A DNA stretch of 64,000 nt from Leptobrachium leishanense (taxonomy: Eukaryota > Chordata > Amphibia > Anura > Megophryidae). The position numbers and the translations under genes were made by a program. The notes below the pieces were generated by a model. It saw nothing but the letters and a program-made list of their open reading frames with translations. It searched no databases and was not told where the DNA came from. Positions 23,641-34,910 of the stretch are shown here, piece after piece. The stretch's first letter is position 1. Each line of letters begins with the position of its first letter. Where the stretch lies: the NCBI GenBank assembly GCA_009667805.1, contig CM019069.1, forward strand, positions 55,308,422 through 55,372,421, read 5' to 3'.

Positions 23641-24500
23641 ACTTTTTTTCTATTCTTGGCAGTCTGTGCTTTTAAACTCATGCCAGACTCCTCCAGACGC
23701 ACCTTCTGCACCGCTGAGCAGAGCCATCCGATCCAAAGGTTGCCTGCCCCATGCTGGGGGAGGGAGGGGCAGGCCAGGTACTTCCAGTGTGACAGGCTGT
23801 GCAGGAGGAAGTCTGATACAAAGTTTCAAACCCCAGCCAGATGCGCAGGTCAGACTCGGCATGAAAGCAAATCTAATTGCATAGTGACGATCCTCACCGC
23901 ATGCCCTCAGCTAGTCTGCCTCGGGATCGCGCCTTAGCAGTAGCCATTTGTCCGGCAGCTAAAAGTCGCCGCCCAAGGACTGGGAGTCTGACTGTATGAA
24001 TTGCCCACCCCTGTGTATCCAAACCCGGGCGCCAGCACAACATTTCTAGTTGTCATGGCAACCTGGCACCGGGGGTTTTGCCCAGCCCTGACGTAACACT
24101 TACTGACATTTCCCACACTCCTCCTCCTTCCCATTTTAAACCTAGAATTCTGTCTGCATTCTGACAATGGGCGTCCTTGGCATTGGTTGGATGTAAAGAG
24201 TGGCTGGGTTCCTGTCAAGCAACTACTGTCACGTGAACGGAAGGAGTCTGAACACTTGAGAGCTCTTCCAGCCAACTCCATTGATTTCAAGGCAGAGTGC
24301 CTTGAGTCCTGAACTCCTGGAAGCTGAGAGGGCGAGACCATCTTCCCTCTTTGCCCTCCAAACACACTCAGCTGAATTACTATTTGATCTTTGATTAGTC
24401 ACACCCAGAAGCAATTTTACACTTGAGGGCTGAATTGGCCCTCCAAGACCTCCCCAGAGGGGTTGCAATCGGGCTACTTTGCCCACTCAAATTCCATTGA
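23641..24500. promoter_or_regulatory. GC-richer candidate regulatory stretch
   Basis: This interval is clearly richer in G+C than its neighbours without being a recognised repeat. It holds a palindromic RFX X-box-like site (24049-24062), a CRE-like TGACGTAA, a CACGTG-like CACGTGA near 24230, GGGCGTCC and an ATTGG (inverted CCAAT) near 24183. The reading frames on both strands are not like any protein I know and have no splice context. Promoter or enhancer function is inference. Confidence 0.35.
24049..24062. promoter_or_regulatory. RFX X-box-like palindrome
   Basis: GTTGTCATGGCAAC closely fits the RFX-family X-box (GTTnCCATGGnAAC). No gene start is visible next to it. Confidence 0.4.
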
Positions 24501-24524
24501 GGCATCATAGTGCATATAGCATGG

Positions 24525-24645
24525 GTCAGCGACCTTGGCCCTCCATATGATTTGCAGCTATATTTTGCTTAATGCTGATCCAAGCTAATGAGAGGCTATG
24601 CATCATGGGGTATGCAGGGCCAAGGTTGCTGAACCCTTGCATAGA
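24525..24645. mobile_element. Short hAT-like MITE
   Basis: GGGTCAGCGACCTTGGCCCTCC and GGGCCAAGGTTGCTGAACCC (inverted) form the ends; flanks contain CATATAGCA and GCATAGAG. Resembles 17367-17494 in end structure. Confidence 0.6.
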
Positions 24646-25556
24646 GTATACCTTAAAAACTATGATCACCCAATACATGATACCAACATATTCTTTAGCA
24701 CTTGACTTTTGGGAAATAATGGTACAGAAGGAACTGAGTGCCCTGCCTACAGGATAACAGCCTAGCAATTCGCTTTATCACTTCTGATGAAAAGGGGCTA
24801 CACGTTTCGTAATCTAAATCCGGATAGGGTTTGTATAGTCACTATATCACATTTTTTTAATTTTTTTTTTTAAAGGTGGGTCGATTGCAAGAATCCCTTT
24901 AATTCCCTCTCAGGATTATAAAATGTTAATTGTTGGGAATTAACAAGGGTTTTGCAATTTTTAAATGGCAAACCTAAAACCTGCAATTCCTGAAAAATGC
25001 CAGGGACTAATTACCAGTTTAGTGAATAAGAGAGTGTATGTCGAATGGCCGGGCCAGATGAGAATCTAAATGGGACTGACTCTTACTATTTTAATGGGCC
25101 TATTTTTGGAATCCCATAACGAGAAAACACATTTTCTAAAAGAAATGGGCAGATTGTAGAAAATGCAACCGAATGGTGAATTTTTGATTTTTGTGGCAGT
25201 CTCGTTCTTTTCCTTTTTTTTTCTGTTGTGGTTTTCAGGCTGTGAGTGTACAAAGGGCTATCTTTACAATGATACATAGTTGCTTATGTACCTTATCTTG
25301 CAGTACTGCATGATTATAGTTATTTTGATTATATATTTAACAATAGGGTAGAGGACTCCATATCGCCATGCTTTACAGATAACTTCATTTTCCAGGGACA
25401 TTAGCCTTCCGATGTTTTCAGAATCTGTTTTGCGTGTAAATAATTTTCAATATCAGACGGTATGAGCAATGCCAATATAACAGATAAAAATATCCTCAAC
25501 GGTTATTATTTATGGTGATGGATAGACTTAAACCCTTAATTACAAAATACGTGTAC
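24646..25556. other. No recognised feature
   Basis: A/T-rich DNA. A CTGATGA at 24784-24790 near CACGTTTCG was considered as a ribozyme relic and not accepted. Confidence 0.5.
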
Positions 25557-26723
25557 TTAACCCTTTCAATGCGGCGGACGCGCTCAGCGCGTCCTGCCGC
25601 ATGTCTACTTGGCTGCGGAGGACGCGCTGAGCGCGTCCTCCCTTTGCAGCAGCGATCGGCCGGGATTTCGGCCGATTGCAGCGGCCCCCCGGTGCGGGCT
25701 GACATCATCGATGTCAGCCCAGCCTCCGGGACCCAGGTGGGCACGATAGATGACGTCTATTTCAGGCACCCCCCCCCCCCGCCATTGCAGGGAAGGTGCC
25801 TGAAGGGGAGGGGGTAGGTCCTTCGGACCTCTCCCCCTCCCCATCCGTGCGGGCCATCGGCTGAAGACAGGTACCGCTTGGAAGGGCACGGCCTGCCCTT
25901 CCAAGCGGCGGCTGTCTTTAACCCCTAAAGGGCTGGATCGCGATATGGCGCTAACATGCGCCGTATCGCGGTCCCCTCCCGGAGCTGGCCGACATCCAAG
26001 CTTCCGGGATATCCCCCTAATGACTGGCGTCATCGCGCATAGCGCGATGGCGCCAGTTTCACAATTAACCCCTTGCTGCCACCTATGGTGGAGATAGGAA
26101 CCCCCTATCTCCCTATCCGTGACAGCTAGGGGTTAATGTTTGATATCACTGGAACGGCCAGAGCGTGGCCTTTCCAATGATATCAAACATGACCATGTAA
26201 TCTGTAAAAAAAAAAAAAATTATTAAAGAAATCTCAAAAAAATTTAAACTTTTTTGGGGTTTTATTAGTGCAGCAATATTGTTCCCATTTCAATTATAAT
26301 GTGAACAATGATGCTGCACTAATGATTTTTTCTATGGGGGGCGTTTGCTAAAAAACATGTAATTTTCCCCAAAAAAGTAACGATTCCCCGTTTCTTATTT
26401 TTTTAACAAGCCTAACCCATAGAAAATATAACCGCAAACGCTCACATGTTAAAATGTGAAAAAAAAAACACTTTTCAATAATTTACAAAGTGTAAATTCA
26501 AATTTTATTGCATTTTTTGTTATAATATACAGACAGGACATAACGTATACATATACTAATGACATATTAAGAATCTGCCGAGTCTCCCGGAAAGAACGAT
26601 ATATAATATGTCTGGGTCATATACTAAAATAAGGCTTCAAACCGCGGTTAAACATGATGAGCGAAACCGGTAAAAATGAGCTCAGCACAGAGGTGTGAAA
26701 AGGCTCAGCAGCGAAAGGGTTAA
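25557..26723. mobile_element. TTAA-target hairpin-array element, copy 2
   Basis: TTAA at 25557-25560 and 26720-26723, ends TTAACCCTTTCAATGCGG and CAGCAGCGAAAGGGTTAA. Same order of modules as 968-2181: GGACGCGCTCAGCGCGTCC, GCTGACATCATCGATGTCAG, AGGTCCTTCGGACCT, the long CTTGGAAGGGCA hairpin (25884-25920), and the GCAGCAATATTGTTC hairpin in the A/T-rich half. Several hairpin stems differ from copy 1 on both arms in a pair-preserving way. No transposase. Confidence 0.8.
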
Positions 26724-26850
26724 AGCTTGTTTGCATAAGTCTTTAATACAGGATTGTTATCTTACTTTGGTGAGAAAGCTAATTTTTATTTATGTGACAC
26801 TTCATTCACCGATCGTTAGAACCTCCTTCCAAGTTCATTAAACTATCAAG
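26724..26850. other. Spacer between TTAA element and hAT
   Basis: Short unique-looking A/T-rich segment ending in CTATCAAG, the probable left flank of the hAT. Confidence 0.4.
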
Positions 26851-27288
26851 TAGGGAATGAGCCGAACACCCCCGTGTTCGGTTCGCATTCGAACTCGAAC
26901 AATTTCGAAAGTTCGAACACGAACCGAACTCAATGAAAGGGACAGTGAGTTTTCCATGAAATAAGGGTTAAAAATAAAAACAAAAAATTCTTCAAATATC
27001 GTGCCTAGGAGGTCCCCATAACCTGCCCGTGAAGTGGTGGATTTGTCGGATGTATAGAAACATTTAAAAACAAAAAAAATGACGTTTCAAATGACGGTAA
27101 ACGGTTTTCCTTTAATCTATTCATAAACAACTACTTGGGGCGGCAGTCTGTATTAAAAGAGGAGACCTTTTAGGACACGCAGAACAAGTTTAGTGATTTT
27201 TTTTGGCTAAATTATGGTGAAACTTATGCAGGCTTTGCATGAAAGGAACAATAGGTGCTTTAAAATTGGGCCTTTAGTGTCAGCAACA

Positions 27289-27595
27289 GTGCCGTCACAC
27301 CGTAACCCCTCTGTAGTATTGTGGAAGAGTGCAGGGTTGGACCATGCGGTTCAAAAAATTAAAGTGATATAAATCTGGTAATGGAGTCAGTGCACCCAAA
27401 TAATGTGCCTTTCATGGCAGCAAGTGCCTTCACACCGTAACCCCTCTGTGGTATTGTGGAACAGTGCAGGGTTGGACCCTGCGGTTCAAAAAATTAAAAT
27501 GATATAAATCTGGTACAGGCGTCAGTGCACCCAAATAATGTGCCTTTCATGGCAGCAAGTGCCTTCACACCGTAACCCTTTTGTGGTATTGTGGA
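27289..27595. repeat. 135-bp tandem repeat in hAT
   Basis: CACACCGTAACCC recurs at about 27296, 27431 and 27566, with GGTTGGACC and CGGTTCAAAAAATTAAA between, giving a 135-base period and about two and a half units. It lies between the transposase stop and the left end. Confidence 0.85.
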
Positions 27596-27641
27596 AGAGT
27601 TCAGTGGTGGAGGTTTTGTGAATGCAGAAGACATCCCCGAT

Positions 27642-30497
27642 CTATTCCGTTACTTCAGCATCAGGGGATTGATAGCTGCTGATCCAGGACTGATTCATTT
27701 TTATAAATGTCAGCCGGTCTACAGAGTCGGTGGACAGACGCACTCTTTTGTCTGTGACAAAACCTCCACCAGCACTGAACGTCCTTTCAGAAAGCACGCT
27801 GGATGAAGGGCAATCTAGTAGCTGCATAGCATATTGGTTAAGTTCTGGCCAGTGATCCAATCTCAACACCCAGTAAGCCAGTGGATCATCTGTTGGAAAG
27901 GTATCCAGGTCTGCCCTTGCCTCTAGGTAGTCCTGCACCATACGGTGAAGACGCTGGCAATGGGTGCCTACATTTGACGTCCCTGGGCAGCGTGGACTAA
28001 AAAATTTTTAAAAAGGCATCAGTCAAGCGGGCTCAGCCTTCACCTCTATTCCTCTGATCATCCGCAGCCTCAGAAGCACCTGTGTCATCACTTGGTAACC
28101 TACCAGTGCCTGGAAAGGTGTTACACTAGTGTCGCTTTAGAGCGTCCTCAAGTGTTTTCAACCTGTACTCCCTTTGTGCGGGCAGGATGAGCTCTGCAAC
28201 TTTACCCTTGTATCGTGGATCAAGAAGGCTTGCCAACCAGTAATGATCGCTCTCCTTGATCGCACAAATCCTGGAGTCCTTTAGCAGGCTTTGCAGGATA
28301 AGGGAGCCCATGCAGCATAGGTTGGAGGTGGCATTAGCTCCGAGTCTAACTGGTCAATGAGGAGGATGACCCCATCATGCACTTCCTCCTCCCAGCCACG
28401 TACTAGTCCTTGTGTTTCTGGGCACACAAAACCCTCCCTTGAGGAATCCCCACCTTCAATGCCCCACTACTTAAATATTCCTCCTGTCTGATCTGAGGAG
28501 GACCCGCTGGAATGCTGTCTGCGGAAAGACTGGGGCCTTGAGAGCTAGGGAAGGCCTCCTCTTCCTCCCACTGCTCTGCCTCTAGAGCCACATCTATAAT
28601 TCCCTGCAGAGTGTGCTCCAGCAGGAATACTAAAGGAATTGTGTCACTGATGCATGCACTGTCCCATCTCAACATCCTCGTTGCTTCCTCAAATGGTGAC
28701 AGTACCATCAGCCACTGCGGGGGGGGGAAACAAGTTGACCTGAACCTGTCCTTGTGCCATACTCACACAGGTACTCGATGATGGCCCTCTGCTGCTTGTG
28801 CAGACACTGCAGCATTGCTAATGTCGAGTTCCACCTGGTGGGCATGTCACAGATCAGACGGTTTGTGGGAAGGTGGAATTCTCTTTGAATTTCTGCCAGG
28901 CAAACACTTGCTGGGAATGACCGTCTGAAGTGGCTGCAGACTTTTCTGGTCTGGCTGAAAAGCTCTGCCAGCCCTGGGTACCTGGTTAGGAAATGCTGTA
29001 CCACCAGATTTAGGACGTGTGCTAGGCATGGTACATGCGTCAACTTACCCAGGCGTAGGTTGGAGAGAAGGTTGCTGCCATTATCACAGATGACCATTCC
29101 GAGGAGGAGGAGGAACGGCCCTGTCCATGCTTGCTGGACCACATGTCTAAAGTCACATGCACCTTGCTGCTGACTGCTTTTCCCAATGACTCAATAACAT
29201 TGTCTTCCACGTGCTGGTATAGTGCTGGAATGGCCTTCCATGAAAAGTAATGGCGTTTTGGAACATGCCACTGTGGTACAGCACATTCAGCAAATTCACG
29301 GAAGGGAGCAGAGTCCACCAGCTGGAAAGGCAGCAGCTGCAATGCGAGTAATTTTGCTAAGCTGGCATTTAGACGCTGTGCATAGGGATGGTTGGGACTA
29401 TATTTTTTCTTACGCTGCAGCAGCTGGGGCAACGTAATCTGACTGCGTAAATCTTCAGCTGATGGGATGCTGTCACATTGTGAGGAAGGAGCTGGTACAT
29501 CCATTACTGTAGCATCATCCCTGTCAGTGGAGGTTGGAGTCAATGACATGGCAGGACATACAGTGTGGGTAGAGACAGGTGAGGAGGACCTATGCAAAGT
29601 TTTGCGCCAACAGGATGCGTGGCAGGTGGTCATATGTCACCCCAAGCATGTGGTACCCAAGCGTCTGGGGTCTTTCCCACGCTTGAGCCTCATCTGACAT
29701 AGATTACAAATAGCAACAGTGGGGTCTGCTGCACATTTCTTAAAGAACTCCCAGACAGCAGAGTTCCTGGATGTGTGCTTTGAGACAACAGCGCTCTGCA
29801 CCTGAGCAGCTCTGACATCTGATGCCTTGGACTGGCTAGTGCTACGGTTGGTCATAGAGGACGTTGTGCCTTGTGTTTGTTGTGCCTCCTCCTCACTTGA
29901 ATACTCTGTTCGATCAGGCACCCAGGTGGAGTCAGTGACCTCATCATCATTGTCATCACCCCATATCTCCTCGTCACTGGAGCCAACTTGGCAGTATGCT
30001 GCAGCTGCTGGGGCAACATGAGTGCCAGTTATTTGTTTGTCACTGGCACCCCCTTCCTCTAGGTTCATTATATTCCCTTCCTCAACCTCGGAGATTGAAT
30101 CAGAGCACTGTACTGGCTGCGCATCCTCAAGCAGCATGTCACTCTCATTGTAGTCAAACAATTCAGCTGACTCCTCCGTGTGTGATAGCGAGGCTACGGC
30201 AGGAGTAGCTGTGGAGATGGAGGCTGCATTAGATGCTTTGGCAGCTGAGGTGGACTGTAAAGCACTACAAGCCTGGCTGGCAGAGGACTCGGATGGCCTG
30301 GTTAGCCAATCCACCAAATCCTCTGTATGTTGCTGCTGCTTAAGATGGCCAGCACCAGTTAGACAGGACAAGCGTGCCCCTGCAGAGGATGCACCACCTC
30401 CACGACGACCAGAGGCACAGCCTCCCGACACAGAGGCTGCTTGCCCTCTTATTTGTGCCTGGGTGCATCTGCCTGTCCTTTTTGGTCTTTCTGACAT
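27642..30497 (-). pseudogene. hAT transposase, BED-finger type, with stops and frameshifts
   Basis: Cut-and-paste transposase. Starting at MSERPKRTGRC (30497), a long acidic, low-complexity N-terminus leads to a BED zinc finger (SAVWEFFKKCAADPT..CNLC), where an in-frame TGA at about 29637 interrupts the finger. The same frame resumes (MTTCHASC..) through HVTLDMWSS, the region of the first catalytic Asp. Shifts of frame follow: ICDNGSNLLSN and CLAHVLNLVVQHFL (29142-28708), then further pieces at 28708-28403 and 28311-28126. The C-terminal dimerisation block (YWVLRLDHWPELNQYA.., SSSVLSERTFSAGG) is at 27941-27642. At least one stop and three frameshifts mean no active protein. Family assignment rests on domain order and the RWNSTLAML and SERTFSAGG motifs. 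Confidence 0.88.
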
Positions 30498-30669
30498 GGT
30501 GAGTGATATATAGATTAGTTATATATACAGAACTCTGATTCAACTCTGTTATAAAAATTGGAGATATGCTGCAGAACTCTGATTCAACTCTGGTATAAAG
30601 ATTAAAGATTTCCAGGACTCTGGTATAACTCAGTGAGACACCTTGATAGCTGGCATCCAGTGACAAGAC

Positions 30670-31075
30670 ACAGATTACAATTTCCAGAAACCTCCTATAA
30701 ATCAGTGAGACCCCCTGATGGGTGGCAGTGACAAGACACAGATTACCACAATTCCCAGATATTTTGTAGAAATTACTGACCCCCCCAAAATACTGGGTGG
30801 CAGTGAGAACACACGGATTAGAACAATTCCCAAATATTTTGTAGAAATTACTGACCCTCCAAAATACTGGGTGGCAGTGAGAACACACGGATTAGAACAA
30901 TTCCCAAATATTTTGTAGAAATTACTGACCCCCAAAAATACTGGGTGGCAGTGAGAACACAGGAATTATAACAATTCCCAAATATTTTGTAGAAATTACT
31001 GACCCCCCAAAATACTTGGTGGCAGTGAGAACACACAGATTAGAACAATTCCCAGAAATATTGTAGAAATGAGAC
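30670..31075. repeat. 74-75-bp tandem repeat in hAT 5' region
   Basis: ATTCCCAAATATTTTGTAGA recurs at about 30751, 30826, 30900, 30974 and 31048; each unit also has ACTGGGTGGCAGTGAGAAC. Divergent partial units extend left to about 30600. It lies upstream of the transposase start, where a promoter array would be. Confidence 0.9.
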
Positions 31076-31463
31076 CCCCCCCAGTAGCTGGTGGCAGACT
31101 GGCAGTGAGAACACACACTAACAACACACACTAACACAAGAACAATCTTCTCTCAAACACGTGCTGAAGCGCTGTGTGAAGCCTTATATAGTGTGCTGTG
31201 GTACTTAGCTCTGTGAGCCCATGATTGGGCAAAATTTGCCCAATCAGGACTCTGAGCCGTGATTGGCATAGTCTTGAACCTGTCTTCCACCTGACCTGTG
31301 GTCAGGAGCAAGGCTGTAGCCAATTACAAGCTTCAGGCCAGTGGAAAAGTGCATTGTGGTCCATTGTGGGTGAACACGCGGAAATGTTCGTAGTTCGCGA
31401 ACAGGCGATGTTCGAATCGAACTCCGAACCGATCGAACTGACCAGCTCATCCCTAATCACAAG

Positions 31464-31850
31464 AGCATATTTCGTTTTAGTGCTGCCCTAAGCACGTCAA
31501 GGATATTTGATTAAATTAAAAATGAACAAGTTGTTGTTTTTGCCTGTTTCAAAATATTTAAATGAAAATTGTATTTTATCCAACAGAAGTGTTCACTACA
31601 AATTACAGGTTTTAGGTACAGATTTGGCATTCCTTATCCAAACCTCATGAGACCAATGGTGTTTTGATTTCGGAATTTTTGCATATAATAATGACGTCTT
31701 GGAAATGGGACCTAACCCTAAACATTAAATTAAATTATGTTTAGCATTTTTACTCATCATAGCCTGAGGGTAATTTTATACAATATTATTAAATTTGTCT
31801 TTTCATCAATTTTGATGACCTGATTAAGCTCAAAAAAATTCTCAAATTTT
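31464..31850. other. No recognised feature
   Basis: A/T-rich spacer between hAT and TTAA element. Confidence 0.5.
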
Positions 31851-33084
31851 TTAACCCCTTCCCGACCGCTGACGTACCCTGTACGTCCTGTGTTCGGGTC
31901 TCCCTTAGACCCGATGACGTACAGGGTACGTCAGCGGCGCCAAATCCCCCTCCCGCCCGATACTCACCTCCCTCGTTGGATCCCACGTCGATCTGACAGG
32001 GAGGAAGCCTGCCCATGTGATTTACATGGGCAGGCGAGGCTGATGACGTCGCCACGCTGCGTGGTGACGTCATCAGAAGGCCCCCCATGTGTTTCAATGG
32101 AGGGGGGGGTTGGCTCCTTCGGAGCCCTCTATCTCCCCAACCATTGAAGCTAGGGAGATGCCGTTTGCACCGCTGGAGAGGGGAGAGCCTCCCCTTTCCA
32201 GCGGTGTATGGCATTAACCATTTCGCCGCCGGATCACGTTGCGGCGACAATTGGCGCCAAAACGTGATTCAAACCTGGAGGGGGGCTGACATCTTGGATG
32301 TCAGCCAAGCCTCCAGGTCCCCCCCCACCCACTGACAACCTCACCATATGTGTGAGGATGTCAGTGGGCCAGTTAACCCTCTAGCTGCCATGTAGAGATA
32401 AGGGGATCCTAAGGATCCCTTTATCTCCCGATCCATGGCAGCTAGATGGTCATATTTGCCATCATTTGAAAGGCCTGATTATGGCCTTTCAAATGATACC
32501 AAACATGACCAGGTTTGGTTTTAAAAAAAATGTAAAAAATAAATAAATAAAAAAAAATAATAAAAAATTAAATTAAATAAAACATTTTTTTTTTTTAAAG
32601 TTTTTTTTGTCTGGGGGAGTTTAATTAAATAGGACCTAGGCTGTCATCTAAAAATAATTAGCACAAAATGGTCAGAATGAGCGCAGCGCACATAGGTGAA
32701 CTGGCTCAGCAGTGAAAGGGTTAAAAGGAAAATCATGTAAAGATTGGGTATTTCTATTCTCGGGATAAAATTTGGAAACTATTTAGCCAGGGTCTTTATT
32801 GGTGGTTATAGCTTTAGGGATTAAATTACGAAAAAGTGTGTTTTTACAATTTTTTTCATCATATTTCATTATTTTTTTTATATTAAATTATTGGATATGA
32901 TGGAAATAATGGTATTTCTAGAAAGTCCATTTAATGGCGGGAAAAAGGGTGTATAATATGTGTGGGTTGAATAAACGAGTAAGAGGAAAATTTGATCTAA
33001 ACACGAGCAGCGCAGAAACGTAAAAACAGCAGCGGTCACTAAAGGACGGATTTGTGTAAAACCGCCCGGTCACTAAGGGGTTAA
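31851..33084. mobile_element. TTAA-target hairpin-array element, copy 3 (mosaic)
   Basis: Outer TTAA at 31851-31854 and 33081-33084; left TTAACCCCTTCCCGACCG, right (reversed) TTAACCCCTTAGTGACCG. Hairpins include GACGTACCCTGTACGTC, GATGACGTCGCCACGC / GCGTGGTGACGTCATC, GGCTCCTTCGGAGCC, CACCGCTGGA..TCCAGCGGTG and GGCTGACATCTTGGATGTCA. An internal AGTGAAAGGGTTAA (to 32724) matches the right end of copies 1 and 2, so this is a recombinant or nested element. Confidence 0.7.
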
Positions 33085-33900
33085 ATACTTGAGAATTTTT
33101 CAGCAAATCCCATTCTTCACAGCTACACATTTTTAGTAGCCAAGCACAATTTTATCTTGAATTTCATATACCCGGTACTGATTAAGGAAAATTAGAAGTC
33201 AGCGGCAACCTGGCTCTTGGATTTGTTGAGCCCTGGTTTCCTTCCTGAAATAATGAAAGTGCTATATTCAAATGAAGTGATTAAAATGTAGCTGTAGGAA
33301 TTCATAAATTGGCCAGTTCCTGTGAGGATGTTATCATTGCATTGTGTGTAATTTATTGTTTCATTTACATGGTGTATGTGGTCCCCAGGAACATGGCCTC
33401 TGACCTTTAAAAATATTGTGATTCCATTTCTGTTGTACATGTTACACTGCGGTCTGTTGTCCGACATTCGCTTTCAAAGGAGCATTTCAAACAGCAGTTG
33501 ATCCCCTATGTATCATTGTAATATATAGATAATCTTGTATAAACTCTAAAAATGAGAATTTATCATCTCCTTGTTTGTATTTGGGTTGTTGATCCTAGTG
33601 ATTTCTGCTTCAGAGCATTCCCAAGAAAAAGTATTGAAAATGTCTGGTTTCAAAGGAAGCCCTGTGCACCTCCTATATAAATTAATGACCAACAGTGTTT
33701 TCAGTAGGGTTGCCAGATTGTGCATATTTTTTTCTATAGATAATATATATATTTATATAAACTGGTGGGTTCTGTAAACATCTTTGCAATGCTTTCTCTA
33801 AATTCAATATGCTGTATGTAGGAAATCCACTTCACTATTTCTGTTGTTATATAGATCCTTTTCAGTATCCCTTGCTGGCAATTCCTCCTCTTCAATGCCT
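33085..33900. other. No recognised feature
   Basis: A/T-rich, apparently single-copy DNA. Confidence 0.5.
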
Positions 33901-33936
33901 CTGTCAGTTGGTGTACCTCAAGGCTCAGTCCTAGGT
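33901..33936 (+). pseudogene. LINE reverse transcriptase motif relic
   Basis: The frame from 33901 reads [12 protein letters not shown], the RT motif (VPQGSVLGP) of CR1/L2-like LINEs; the full CR1 in this window has [12 protein letters not shown]. It is cut at 33936 exactly where a fold-back begins. Confidence 0.5.
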
Positions 33937-34420
33937 ATATTAATGAGCCCCAATTACCTCTAAGGATAGTGCACAGGAATTATAAGGTAATTCCAAAAGC
34001 CTTCTTGAATCAAATGGCAGGAAGCAGCAGTACTTAAAACCATTGAATTCCTTCTATTTGATTCAAGAAGGTTTTTGGAATTACTTTATAATTCCTGTGC
34101 ACTATCCTTAGAGCTAATTGGGGCTCATTAATATGTGAGTTTTCTGATCAGCGCATATTTACTCTGATTGGCCATACGGTGTTATACTAGGGGTGTGCCC
34201 GGCTTTTTCTTAGTCAGTATCCAAGAAGGGTTGAAGGGGCGCCTGAAAAAGCTTAAGACCCATAATGTACTTCATTCTAGAGCCGGATTGAGGCTCCGAA
34301 AAATGTGAGTTTAACATCTAATATACATATTTTCCAACCATTTGAACTGACATACTGCACTATCCTTGGTTTTTGTTTTCTCTTGCAGTAGTGTTGAATA
34401 AATATCTACATATATAAGGA
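33937..34420 (+). mobile_element. Penelope-type PLTR relic with fold-back
   Basis: Inverted arms of about 90 bases (from TTAATGAGCCCCAATTACCT near 33940 to AATTGGGGCTCATTAA ending 34132) are followed by a decayed hammerhead-like core, GAGCCGGATTGAGGCTCCGAAA at about 34281-34302, where GAGCC/GGCTC would form stem II. The CTGATGA box is degraded. No RT. Confidence 0.35.
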
Positions 34421-34910
34421 ATAAACTCTAGAAGAGAAGAAAAAGAAATGGTGATGGACATGTATGGTGCATAACCACGTTTACCGGTTTTATACTGGCG
34501 CTACGTTGCTTTCTTTGTATATTATATTGTCTAGGTTTTTAGAGAAACCTCCATATGCAATGTTTAGCAAACGTGTTTAGTCACTATTCCAGGGGCGCTT
34601 CACCTTTCCCTTTTGCATTAAATACAACTACCCTGGCGAGTGTTGTGAAAAATTAATTATAGTGGATAAAAAATGTCTACACACCCCGTTAAAATGTCAG
34701 ATTTCTGTGATTAAAAAAAAATAAGACCAATATAATCATCTCAGAACTTTTCCACCCTTTAATGTGACCTATAAACTGTACAACTCAATTGAAAAACAAA
34801 CCTCTCCTGTGCACAGCCCTATTCAGCTCACCCCACAGATTTTCGATCGGATTCAGGTCTGGGCTCTGGCTGAGCCATTCCAAAAATGTAAATCTTCTTC
34901 TGGGGCAGAA

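Larger units (their letters stand above)
26851..31455 (-). mobile_element. Decayed autonomous hAT transposon
   Basis: Ends TAGGGAATGAGCCGAACACC (left) and, reversed, TAGGGATGAGCTGGTC (right), with weakly matching 8-bp flanks CTATCAAG and ATCACAAG. It carries a broken hAT transposase on the minus strand (27642-30497), a 135-bp tandem array on the 3' side of the gene and a 74-75-bp tandem array on its 5' side. The length (4.6 kb) fits an autonomous hAT. Confidence 0.85.

Noticed and set aside
23635..23937. 100-codon frame in the GC-rich island
   Set aside because: Overlapping open frames on both strands in GC-rich DNA; no recognised domain or splice sites.
24780..24830. CTGATGA followed by CACGTTTCG as hammerhead relic
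   Set aside because: No GAAA box in the right orientation and no stem II or stem I pairing could be drawn.
30600..31137. Repeat array in hAT considered as CRISPR-like
   Set aside because: Units are contiguous 74-75-bp tandem repeats with no unique spacers, in a eukaryotic transposon.
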